Assembly (NCBI RefSeq): GCF_000379725.1
Contig: NZ_KB903623.1
Location: 1-64,000, forward strand
DNA length: 64,000 nucleotides
Direction of reading: 5' to 3'
Origin: Cytophaga aurantiaca DSM 3654
Lineage (GTDB): Bacteria; Bacteroidota; Bacteroidia; Cytophagales; Cytophagaceae
Translations under genes and position numbers: made by a program
The notes under the pieces: model-generated
Told to the model about the DNA's origin: nothing
The model's input: the letters and a program-made list of their open reading frames with translations, nothing else
The model's database searches: none
Part shown: piece after piece, positions 1-9,914 of the stretch
Layout: the number at the start of each line of letters is the position of its first letter
How positions within the stretch are numbered: the stretch's first letter is position 1

Positions 1-58
1 AATTATGAATTATGAATTATGAATTATGAATTATGAATTATGAATTATGAATTATGAA
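1..58. repeat. Octamer tandem repeat (AATTATGA)n
   Basis: Seven perfect copies of the octamer AATTATGA run from the window edge, so the array may continue outside. Related AT-rich words occur at about 96-116, 732-832 and 31717-31752, always between genes. I see no coding potential. Confidence 0.9.
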
Positions 59-99
59 ATTTTATTTAATGGTTCAACTTTTTAATTATAATTTGTAAC

Positions 100-732
100 T
101 CATAATTTATAATTATGAACAAGCTCTTCGATGGAAGTAATCATCATTTGTATGCCAATAGAACCTATTAGTAAGCCCATAATCTTCGTTACAACATTTA
201 ATGCTTCTTTGCCAATGATGCGAACAAGGGTAGTTGAATAGATAAAGACAAAATAAGTCATCGACAATATAATCCCGGAAGATAGTATGATGATAATGCT
301 GTTTTCGATTTTATTACCTACGCCAACAAAACTTACCGCTGTAGAAAGTGTTCCGGGTCCAACTAATATGGGCGTTGCTAGCGGAGAGATAGCAAATCCT
401 GTATCTGTAACTTCGGCATTTTTTGTAACTTCTGCCGAATCTTTGGATTTTGAATTGATCATATCAAAACCAACTTTCAATACCAATAAACCACCTGTAA
501 TACGAAATGCTTGAATGCTAATGCCAAAAATATTGAACAAGGCATAACCGAATACAACAAAAATAGCTAAGATAATAAATCCTACAGTGACTGCTTTTAA
601 TGCAATGGCTCTTTGTTGGGTTTTACTTAAATGATCGGCAAGACTTATAAAGATAGGTGCATTGCCAATCGGATTGATAATGGCAAAAAGACCTGTAAAC
701 ACAATCAACACAAAACTCCAATCGATCAGCAT
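100..732 (-). CDS. MarC family integral membrane protein
   Basis: Predicted inner membrane protein of 210 residues, the usual length of the MarC/YchE (UPF0056) family. The sequence shows about six hydrophobic segments and the paired family motifs: NPIGNAPIF near residues 20-28 and SPLATPILVGPG in the second half, which suggest an internally duplicated fold. The molecular role of the family is unsettled; early links to multiple antibiotic resistance were withdrawn, and some relatives have been proposed to export amino acids. ATG start, with AT-rich repeats on both sides. It stands alone, and its stop lies close to the octamer repeat. Family call is firm; function is unknown. Confidence 0.85.
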   Translation of the reverse strand: MLIDWSFVLIVFTGLFAIINPIGNAPIFISLADHLSKTQQRAIALKAVTVGFIILAIFVVFGYALFNIFGISIQAFRITGGLLVLKVGFDMINSKSKDSAEVTKNAEVTDTGFAISPLATPILVGPGTLSTAVSFVGVGNKIENSIIIILSSGIILSMTYFVFIYSTTLVRIIGKEALNVVTKIMGLLIGSIGIQMMITSIEELVHNYKL

Positions 733-832
733 GATAATTATAAATTATAAGTTATGAATTATGAATTGTAATAACGGATGATTATAAATTATTTCAGAGA
801 ACAAATGCCCATTCATAATTTATAATTCATAA
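732..832. repeat. AT-rich intergenic repeat related to AATTATGA words
   Basis: Between the marC-like gene and gcdH the sequence is built from words such as ATAAATTATAAG, TTATGAATTATGAATTG and CATAATTTATAATTCATAA, related to the octamer array at 1-58. It can fold on itself because the words are near-palindromic. No gene is seen here. Confidence 0.55.
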
Positions 833-2011
833 CTATTTAAACGCATTAATACCTGTAATGTCGTGCCCGGTAATAAGTAAATGGATATCGTGTGTTCCTT
901 CATACGTTACAACAGATTCTAAATTCATCATATGTCGCATAATTGGATATTCACCTGTAATGCCCATTCCTCCTAATATCTGACGTGCCTCTCTAGCCAC
1001 CTTCAAAGCCATGTCCACATTGTTTCGCTTTGCCATAGATACTTGTCCAGTACTTGCTTTGCCTTCGTTCTTTAACATACCCAAACGCCAAACCAGTAAC
1101 TGGGCTTTGGTTATTTCTGTAAGCATTTCTGCTAATTTTTTTTGCGTTAATTGAAAGCTTGCAATGGGTTTGCCAAACTGAATGCGTTCCATGGCATAGT
1201 TCTTTGCAATATCGTAACACTCCATTGCTGCCCCTAATGCACCCCAGGCAATACCATATCGTGCCGAGTCTAAACATTTCAACGGTCCGCTTAATCCATC
1301 AGCCTTTGGCAATACATTTTTCTTCGGAATCTTAACATTATCGAATACCAATTCGCCGGTGATACTTGCACGCAACGACCATTTATTATGTATTTCAGGT
1401 GTGGTAAAACCTTCCATGCCACGCTCTACAATCACACCCTTGATTCGCCCTTCTTCGTCTTTGGCCCATACCACAGCAATGTCTGCTTTAGGTGAATTGG
1501 TGATCCACATTTTAGCGCCATTCAATAGATAATGATCGCCCATGTCTTTTAATGTGGTTGTCATACCTGCAGGGTTCGATCCATGATCAGGCTCTGTTAA
1601 TCCAAAGCATCCCAATAATTCGCCCGAAGCAAGTTTAGGTAAGTAAGCGTTTTTTTGTTCTTCACTTCCATATTTAAAAATTGGAAACATTACCAGTGAA
1701 CCCTGTACTGATGCCATGGAACGCATACCTGAATCTACCCGTTCAACTTCCTGCATCATAATGCCATAGGAGATATAATCCAGTCCGCCGCCGCCATATT
1801 CTACGGGCGTTGTAGGGCCATATATACCTAATGCTCCAAAGGGTTTTACCAAATGTTCAGGGAAGGCGCTTCGTTGCGCATAATCCTCAATAATCGGCTT
1901 AACTTCTTTATTCATAAAGGCCTGTACAGATTGACGGATCAACTTATGCTCTTCGCTTAAAAGGTCATCGATGTTGTAGTAATCCGGTTGGGTATAGGTG
2001 CTTGTTTTCAT
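833..2011 (-). CDS. gcdH: Glutaryl-CoA dehydrogenase (acyl-CoA dehydrogenase family)
   Basis: FAD enzyme that oxidises and decarboxylates glutaryl-CoA to crotonyl-CoA, the convergence point of lysine and tryptophan degradation. At 392 residues it has normal length. It shows the acyl-CoA dehydrogenase signature CFGLTEPDHGSNP near residue 137, the MASVQGSLVM segment typical of GCDH, and the catalytic base in VVTYEGTHDIH (Glu near 371), followed by the GCDH-type ending ITGINAF. It diverges from the tryptophan 2,3-dioxygenase gene across about 190 bp, so both ends of the tryptophan to glutaryl-CoA route share one intergenic region. The choice of GCDH over other acyl-CoA dehydrogenases rests on these motifs. 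Confidence 0.9.
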   Translation of the reverse strand: MKTSTYTQPDYYNIDDLLSEEHKLIRQSVQAFMNKEVKPIIEDYAQRSAFPEHLVKPFGALGIYGPTTPVEYGGGGLDYISYGIMMQEVERVDSGMRSMASVQGSLVMFPIFKYGSEEQKNAYLPKLASGELLGCFGLTEPDHGSNPAGMTTTLKDMGDHYLLNGAKMWITNSPKADIAVVWAKDEEGRIKGVIVERGMEGFTTPEIHNKWSLRASITGELVFDNVKIPKKNVLPKADGLSGPLKCLDSARYGIAWGALGAAMECYDIAKNYAMERIQFGKPIASFQLTQKKLAEMLTEITKAQLLVWRLGMLKNEGKASTGQVSMAKRNNVDMALKVAREARQILGGMGITGEYPIMRHMMNLESVVTYEGTHDIHLLITGHDITGINAFK

Positions 2012-2203
2012 AGCTTTAAACTCTACATGAATATATCAAATTATTACGGTTTTGATGACTTTCTCCATTTGATTTCATCAATTAAATCTTCATATTTACA
2101 ATCTTACATATGAAGTAGCAATGGGTTACTTTTTACGAAGAAATGAAATACATAAGTGCCGGTAAAGGTCTTATGATATACTAACGAAAAATAAACAGAA
2201 ACG

Positions 2204-3196
2204 ATGCACGGGCACGCGACCAATACCGGGAATAATATACATGAATTGATTGAACAGTTAACCGGACATTTTGAAAAAGATGGTCAGGATGTTTCAACAC
2301 ATCTGGAAGGGTTGCTGCATTCAAATTATTTGAAGTATTGGGATTATATCCGTTTGGAAAGTTTGTTGACATTACAAAATCCAAGAACACCATATCCCGA
2401 TGAGATGGTGTTTATTGTATATCACCAAATTACAGAATTGTATTTTAAACTTGTGATGCATGAATTGCATCAGGTTAAAACGGCAGAGAGTATTACTGCT
2501 CCAATATTTTTGAAACGCATTGAACGTTGCAATTGGTACTTTGGTCAATTGATTAATTCATTTGATATTATTTCAGTTGGCTTGGATCAAGATCAATTTT
2601 TAAAGTTCAGAGTGGCATTAACGCCCGCATCGGGCTTTCAATCAGTACAGTACAGAATGGTTGAAGTAGCCTGCACAGATCTGATCAATCTGGTTCATAA
2701 TGATCTGCGCGATAAGTACGATGATTATTCAACAATTGAAGAATTGTTTGAAGGAATGTATTGGAAGAAAGGTGCAACAGATACCAAGACCGGGCAAAAA
2801 ACATTAACCCTTCGTCAGTTTGAAGAAGAATATACATCTAAACTGATTCAATTGGCGTATGAATATAAATCACGCAATGTGTGGTCGGTATTTAAGCGTC
2901 TATCGTTAGAAGATCAAGCCAATGTAACCATTCAGGATGCGTTGAAACAATTGGATCAGCATATCAATATTGATTGGCCGTTAATGCATTATAAGTATGC
3001 TCTGGGACATTTGATCAAAAATAAAAATTTCCTTGAAGCTACCGGCGGTACAAACTGGAAAGAATATTTGCCTCCACGTTTTCAAAAGGTGATCTTTTTT
3101 CCTGCTTTATATTCAAAAGACGAATTGGATAACTGGGGAAAAAATTGGGTTGAAAAAGAAGTTATTTCTAAAATTCAAGCAGCAAAACACGTATAA
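2204..3196 (+). CDS. kynA: Tryptophan 2,3-dioxygenase
   Basis: Haem enzyme that opens the indole ring of L-tryptophan to give N-formylkynurenine, the first step of the kynurenine pathway. The hallmark segment DEMVFIVYHQITELYFKLVMHEL contains His74, equivalent to the distal active-site histidine of characterised bacterial TDOs. A late segment DWPLMHYKYALGHL holds candidate proximal histidines, and ATGGTNW replaces the usual GTGGS/T loop. At 330 residues it is slightly longer than the 280-300 residue bacterial enzymes. ATG start. The next gene begins directly after its stop codon, and the glutaryl-CoA dehydrogenase gene diverges from it. Confidence 0.9.
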   Translation: MHGHATNTGNNIHELIEQLTGHFEKDGQDVSTHLEGLLHSNYLKYWDYIRLESLLTLQNPRTPYPDEMVFIVYHQITELYFKLVMHELHQVKTAESITAPIFLKRIERCNWYFGQLINSFDIISVGLDQDQFLKFRVALTPASGFQSVQYRMVEVACTDLINLVHNDLRDKYDDYSTIEELFEGMYWKKGATDTKTGQKTLTLRQFEEEYTSKLIQLAYEYKSRNVWSVFKRLSLEDQANVTIQDALKQLDQHINIDWPLMHYKYALGHLIKNKNFLEATGGTNWKEYLPPRFQKVIFFPALYSKDELDNWGKNWVEKEVISKIQAAKHV

Positions 3197-5065
3197 GTGA
3201 AAGCTATATTTTTTTCTAAAAGCACATGTAAACGCATCATTTTTATGGTGGTTTGTATGTGCTTTTCTTTTTTATCCTTTGCGCAGCAATACGAAAAGGT
3301 TCAAACGTTTTATGACTCCAACAAAAAGCAGATCAAAGAAGAGTTTTTTGTGTTGAAAAAAAATGGACAGGTTCGTGACAGTTCCTATGTGTCTTATTAC
3401 CAAAACGGACAAAAAAAATCAACAGGGAGTTATAAGAAAAACAAAGCGAACGGCTACTGGCAGTTCTTTTATGAGAATGGAAAAAATAAGATGGAAGGCG
3501 CAATGTTGTTGGGCGAGAAGGAGGGTGTCTGGAAATATTATTATGAAAATGGGAAAATAAGTATGGAAGGTACTTCTTCAGCGGGTAATAAAACAGGCGA
3601 GTGGAAGTATTATTATGAAAATGGAAAAGTACGAAGCGAAGGTTCATTTATTGATGATAAAAGAAATGGCAGCTGGAATTATTACTACGAAGATGGAACA
3701 CTTAAGGCGATGGCTACCTATGAAGCTGATAAAGGAGATTACATGGAGTTGTATCCATCCGGCAAATTAAAAGCCTCAGGAAGAATTGAAGATGGAAAGA
3801 GTGTTGGGATATGGACATATTATCACGAAGACGGTTCTGTTTTAGCTACGGGTGAAGAAGTAGGTGGAGTGAAAGTTGGTAAGTGGACGTATTATTTCCC
3901 GAATGGTCAAATAGCAAGTGAAGGTTTTTATCAGGGTGGAAAAACAGTAGGATTGTGGAAGTATTATCATGATAATGGTGTTGTTAGTGCTGAGGGGAAT
4001 ATGAATGAAGGGAATAAAGATGGTTCCTGGAAAATATATTATAAATCGGGACAGTTTAAAGGCGAAACCAATTATGTAAACGGTGAAGGTATCTACAAAG
4101 AGTATTATGAAGCAGGTGCGTTGCGTACTGAAGGACAAATCATAAATGATAAACACGAAGGGAAGTGGAATTATTATTTGGAAAATGGCGAGCTTGAAGG
4201 TACGTGTGTTTATGTGAGAGGAAAGGGGCTTTATAAAGGATATTATCCGGACGGAAAAATAAAAATGGAAGGTCAGCTTGATAATGGCAATAAAGTAGGC
4301 GTATGGACTTTATATAATGAAGATGGTAGTATTGCAGGATATTATAAAACGTTTTATGAAAATGAAACGCCGGATTTAAGTGTAGACTCTGTTCGTGTAA
4401 AAGGAGGAGTTGATACATTAGCATCTTCAGTAAAACCTAAATATGTTTCTCCCAAAAAGAAATCCAGATATTTTACACCTCGGGTAAATGAGGCGCGCGC
4501 TTTAATTCTTTCTTCTAATCCATTTTACTTATTAGCAGCATCATTTCCAGTAAGTGTTGAATATTATATTCAGGAGCGTATGGGATTTGAGATCGGAGGT
4601 TTGTTGTTTTACAGACCACTGTTTAATAATCATGCGAAGTTGCCTACAAATACAACCTTTTATAAAGGAGCAGAACTTTATATTCGACAAAAATTTTATC
4701 AGAAAGATCAAGAGTACGGAATGCTGTATTTTGCTCACGAACTTCGGTATGGATATTTTGTTTACGAAAATAATTTCATTGATTTCAGTCAGCCAACTCC
4801 GCCACCGGCAAGACATCTGGAGCAGATACAACATCGTATTGAATATTCTTTTTTAGTAGGTGATCGCATTATGCTGGATCAACGCAAGAAAGGTTGGACG
4901 GTTGATATATATGGAGGTATAGGTATTGGTTATCGCGCTGTTTCCGACAATTGGTCGGGTAATGTACCTCAATACAACGAAGCTTTTACAGGAGTTTATA
5001 GTAAGGCTTTGGCCATTCCTTTCCGTTTTGGCTTTACGATAGGTTACAAATTTCCGAAAAAGTAG
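3197..5065 (+). CDS. YwqK/MORN-like repeat protein with C-terminal barrel-like domain
   Basis: Exported protein of up to 622 residues. After a signal peptide ending near SFLSFAQQ there are roughly 15 repeats of about 23 residues with the pattern G-x-W-x-Y-Y-x-x-N-G-x-x-x-x-E-G, the motif of the MORN/YwqK 'toxin-antitoxin antitoxin' repeat family, up to about residue 390. A linker rich in Lys and Pro leads to about 190 residues with alternating hydrophobic strands ending in FGFTIGYKF, which looks like a small outer membrane barrel. The GTG at 3197 follows the kynA stop directly; the ATG at 3245 is an equally good start and keeps the signal peptide. Function unknown; surface location is inferred. 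Confidence 0.75.
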   Translation: MKAIFFSKSTCKRIIFMVVCMCFSFLSFAQQYEKVQTFYDSNKKQIKEEFFVLKKNGQVRDSSYVSYYQNGQKKSTGSYKKNKANGYWQFFYENGKNKMEGAMLLGEKEGVWKYYYENGKISMEGTSSAGNKTGEWKYYYENGKVRSEGSFIDDKRNGSWNYYYEDGTLKAMATYEADKGDYMELYPSGKLKASGRIEDGKSVGIWTYYHEDGSVLATGEEVGGVKVGKWTYYFPNGQIASEGFYQGGKTVGLWKYYHDNGVVSAEGNMNEGNKDGSWKIYYKSGQFKGETNYVNGEGIYKEYYEAGALRTEGQIINDKHEGKWNYYLENGELEGTCVYVRGKGLYKGYYPDGKIKMEGQLDNGNKVGVWTLYNEDGSIAGYYKTFYENETPDLSVDSVRVKGGVDTLASSVKPKYVSPKKKSRYFTPRVNEARALILSSNPFYLLAASFPVSVEYYIQERMGFEIGGLLFYRPLFNNHAKLPTNTTFYKGAELYIRQKFYQKDQEYGMLYFAHELRYGYFVYENNFIDFSQPTPPPARHLEQIQHRIEYSFLVGDRIMLDQRKKGWTVDIYGGIGIGYRAVSDNWSGNVPQYNEAFTGVYSKALAIPFRFGFTIGYKFPKK

Positions 5066-5123
5066 GCTTTAGGCAGAAAGAGAAGTAAATGTTATATTTT
5101 GATACGGTTGTATATATGAGCTT

Positions 5124-5606
5124 ATGAAATTACTCTCATTTACTTTTCTTCTTATTATTCAGATAAACTGTTTTGCCCAGTCTCTAAAAATTAAAAAGCC
5201 AAAAGGGGCTTATTGGGGTAAGCATAAAAAAGAATATGCTCATTTTGAATTAAGAAATGATTCTATGATGTTAAATTATTCATACTGCTGCTCACGATTT
5301 AAAATGAATAAGCGTAATGGATATGAGTATATAAAAGAGTTGAATATTTGTATGTCAATGAATTCAGTTAGAATAAATGTTAGCCACCCAATTCCTGATT
5401 CAACCATTACTATTATTGGTACTTATTATATCTCTGGTAATTGGTATGATGGAAATATTAAGTATGATTCATATGAAGGTCAGTTGACTTTTATTCAAAT
5501 GAAAAAGAAGCGAGTAAAAATGAATATATATCTAACTGGAAATGCTCTAAATTACACAACCATATTGATTGATAACAGGTGTTTATTGTTTCGAAAAGAA
5601 AAATAA
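5124..5606 (+). CDS. Hypothetical exported protein
   Basis: Protein of 160 residues that I do not recognise. A signal peptide (hydrophobic FTFLLIIQINCFAQS, likely cleaved after the Ala-Gln region) is followed by a short basic segment KIKKPKGAYWGKHKKEY and alternating polar and hydrophobic strands, compatible with a small beta-rich periplasmic or surface domain. Cys55-Cys56 lie in a YCCSRF segment. It lies on the same strand 58 bp after the repeat/barrel gene. It could be a small lipocalin-like domain, but nothing in the sequence settles that. Confidence 0.6.
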   Translation: MKLLSFTFLLIIQINCFAQSLKIKKPKGAYWGKHKKEYAHFELRNDSMMLNYSYCCSRFKMNKRNGYEYIKELNICMSMNSVRINVSHPIPDSTITIIGTYYISGNWYDGNIKYDSYEGQLTFIQMKKKRVKMNIYLTGNALNYTTILIDNRCLLFRKEK

Positions 5607-5694
5607 ACACCTAATTATTTATAGAGAATCGCTTAATAAATTCCCGTATATTGCAGCCTGTTAATTAAATGATTTAAGGATAAACACCTTACCC

Positions 5695-7281
5695 ATGAGT
5701 AAACTGGTTGAAATTGCGCTTCGCCCTGAAGACGCTGTTCTGGATGAACAAATAAAACGAGCAATCAAAGCTCAGACTTCCTATCAATCTCTCGATTTTC
5801 AATACCGAATTAAACGACGCTCTATAGATGCACGTGGCCGTCAGGTATTGGTGCGTATAGGCGTAGAAGTTTATGATAAAGGAGAATTGCTTCCGCCGCT
5901 TTTAGCACTACATAAAGAAATATATAAATCTGCAAACGATAGCAAACATCAGGTAGTAATTGTAGGAGCCGGTCCGGCAGGTTTGTTTGCAGCCTTACGT
6001 TTATTGGAATACGGCATTAAACCGATCGTGATTGAACGCGGTAAAGATGTGCGTTCGCGCAGAAGAGATCTGGCAGCCATTAATAAAGATCATGTTGTAA
6101 ATCCGGAATCAAATTACTGTTTTGGTGAAGGCGGGGCAGGCACGTACTCCGATGGTAAATTATATACCCGTTCTAAAAAGCGCGGAGATATCCGTAAAGT
6201 GCTTGAAGTACTCGTGGCACATGGTGCGACAGAAGATATTCTTGTAGATGCGCATCCGCATATTGGTACAAATAAACTTCCTGTTTTGGTTACAGATCTG
6301 CGCGAAACAGTTAAAGCCTACGGGGGAGAAGTATTGTTTGATACCCGCGTTGAAAAGCTGATCATCAAAGATGGTGTGTGTGCAGGAGTCATTACAAACA
6401 ACAATGAAAAAATAGAAGGCATAGCAACCATACTTTGTACGGGACATTCGGCACGTGATATTTTTTATATGCTGCACGAACAAGGAATTCATATTGAAGC
6501 AAAACCGTTTGCCTTAGGCGTGCGGATCGAACATCCGCAGACTATGATCGATTCGGTGCAATACCATTGCTCAGGTGATCGTGGCGACTATCTTCCTGCC
6601 GCAGCTTATTCTTTGGTTACCCAAACACAATATCAAAAAGTAGAACGCGGTGTGTATTCGTTCTGTATGTGTCCGGGCGGCTTTATTGTGCCTGCAGCTA
6701 CAGCGCCGGGTGAACTGGTAGTGAATGGTATGTCGCCAAGCAAACGCGATTCAAAGTTTGCGAATTCAGGCATGGTAGTAGCCGTTGAACTGGATGATAT
6801 CAAAGAGTTCGCTAAGCACGGAGCTTTCGCAGCGCTTGAGTTTCAAAAGAGTGTGGAACAGAATGCATGGGCTGTTGGAGGTAAAACACAAACCGCCCCG
6901 GCACAACGGGTAGCTGATTTTATTCAGAATAAATATTCCTCTTCATTGCCTGATTGTTCGTATCAGCCAGGCTTAAAGAGCGCAAAGATGGATGATGTGT
7001 TGCCTGATATGATCGCACAGCGCTTAAGACAAGGTTTAAAACAATTCGAACATAAAATCAAAGGGTATACAAGTAACGAAGGTTTATTAATCGGTGTAGA
7101 GAGTAGAACATCGTCGCCGGTATTTATTCCGCGTGATAAAGAAACCTTGCAGCACGTTACATTAAAAGGCTTGTATCCTTGCGGCGAAGGTGCAGGTTAC
7201 GCAGGCGGCATTATGTCGGCTGCGATGGACGGTGAGAGCTGTGCCTTACGGATCGCTCAGGGGTTGGGGTTGGCAACGTAG
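5695..7281 (+). CDS. FAD-dependent dehydrogenase (COG2509-like)
   Basis: Cytoplasmic flavoprotein of 528 residues. An N-terminal domain of about 80 residues is followed by a Rossmann dinucleotide-binding motif VVIVGAGPAGLFAALRLLEYG and a family segment NYCFGEGGAGTYSDGKLYTR. The C-terminus has a second FAD-contact motif, YPCGEGAGYAGGIMSAAMDG. This layout matches the uncharacterised 'FAD-dependent dehydrogenase' family related to HI0933/thiamine-type flavoproteins; substrate unknown. ATG start. Its stop codon lies inside the left arm of the inverted repeat at 7278-7352. Confidence 0.85.
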   Translation: MSKLVEIALRPEDAVLDEQIKRAIKAQTSYQSLDFQYRIKRRSIDARGRQVLVRIGVEVYDKGELLPPLLALHKEIYKSANDSKHQVVIVGAGPAGLFAALRLLEYGIKPIVIERGKDVRSRRRDLAAINKDHVVNPESNYCFGEGGAGTYSDGKLYTRSKKRGDIRKVLEVLVAHGATEDILVDAHPHIGTNKLPVLVTDLRETVKAYGGEVLFDTRVEKLIIKDGVCAGVITNNNEKIEGIATILCTGHSARDIFYMLHEQGIHIEAKPFALGVRIEHPQTMIDSVQYHCSGDRGDYLPAAAYSLVTQTQYQKVERGVYSFCMCPGGFIVPAATAPGELVVNGMSPSKRDSKFANSGMVVAVELDDIKEFAKHGAFAALEFQKSVEQNAWAVGGKTQTAPAQRVADFIQNKYSSSLPDCSYQPGLKSAKMDDVLPDMIAQRLRQGLKQFEHKIKGYTSNEGLLIGVESRTSSPVFIPRDKETLQHVTLKGLYPCGEGAGYAGGIMSAAMDGESCALRIAQGLGLAT

Positions 7282-7352
7282 AGACGCAATTTATTGCGTC
7301 TTTTTTACATATGATTCTTTATAATTTAAGACGCAATAAATTGCGTCTCTAC
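7278..7352. repeat. Double-hairpin inverted repeat (REP-like)
   Basis: Two 25-bp arms (7278-7302 and 7328-7352) are exact reverse complements around a 25-bp AT-rich spacer. Each arm is itself a hairpin: GACGCAAT, two bases, ATTGCGTC. The element therefore can fold as two small hairpins or one long one. The left arm holds the stop codon of the upstream flavoprotein. This resembles REP/MITE-type elements mobilised in trans; it may also act as a terminator. Confidence 0.85.
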
Positions 7353-7424
7353 TGATTGAAAATATTTGAATCATATTTTGCATTTTTTTGTTTATCTTAT
7401 AGTATAAACAACAGCTATTTCAAC

Positions 7425-7784
7425 ATGAAAAAAACATTGATCTTAGGAGCAACTCCGGAAAAAAATAGATACGCATACCTTGCTGCAGAGCGCTTACAAA
7501 GCCACGGATATGAATTCATACCTGTGGGACGAAAAAAAGGAGAAGTGCTTGGTAAAGCAATAATTAATGATCGTCCGGTTCTGGAAGATATTGATACAGT
7601 TACATTGTATATCAATCCGCAGAATCAGTTGGATGAGTATAAATACATCCTCTCTTTGCACCCTAAAAGAGTCATTTTTAACCCCGGAACAGAGAATGAA
7701 GAACTGGAAGAAATTCTTGTAAAAAACGGAATTGAACCTGTTATTGGATGCACCCTTGTAATGCTCTCAGTCGGAACATTTTAA
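7425..7784 (+). CDS. CoA-binding (YccU-like) protein
   Basis: Small cytoplasmic protein of 119 residues with the Rossmann-like CoA-binding domain of the YccU family (COG1832). Visible motifs are TLILGATPEKNRYAYLA at the N-terminus and the conserved late segment FNPGTENEELEEILVKNGIEPVIGCTLVML, which includes the family Asn-Pro-Gly and Gly-Cys positions. The ATG at 7425 is chosen because it opens directly on the domain; the in-frame stretch upstream to 7356 shows no conserved sequence and includes the flank of the inverted repeat. The physiological ligand role of this family is not well defined. Confidence 0.85.
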   Translation: MKKTLILGATPEKNRYAYLAAERLQSHGYEFIPVGRKKGEVLGKAIINDRPVLEDIDTVTLYINPQNQLDEYKYILSLHPKRVIFNPGTENEELEEILVKNGIEPVIGCTLVMLSVGTF

Positions 7785-7835
7785 GTTCCATTTTATGTGG
7801 ATAAAAACTAAATTTTCGCTATCAAATGCGGCTAA

Positions 7836-9830
<1,995 letters not shown>

Positions 9831-9856
9831 GAATAAATAATATTATAAAAATAATA

Positions 9857-9886
9857 CGAAAGGGGTTGAATAAACCCCTTTTTTCG
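9857..9886 (+). terminator. Rho-independent terminator of gyrB
   Basis: The stem AAAGGGGTT / AACCCCTTT has a 5-nt loop and is followed by a T-run. It lies 27 bp after the gyrB stop. Confidence 0.85.
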
Positions 9887-9914
9887 TTTTATTTAGCATT
9901 GTAATTCTACATGT

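Noticed and set aside
7356-7424. Extended N-terminus of the CoA-binding protein
   Set aside because: The extension starts at the edge of the inverted repeat and shows no conserved sequence.
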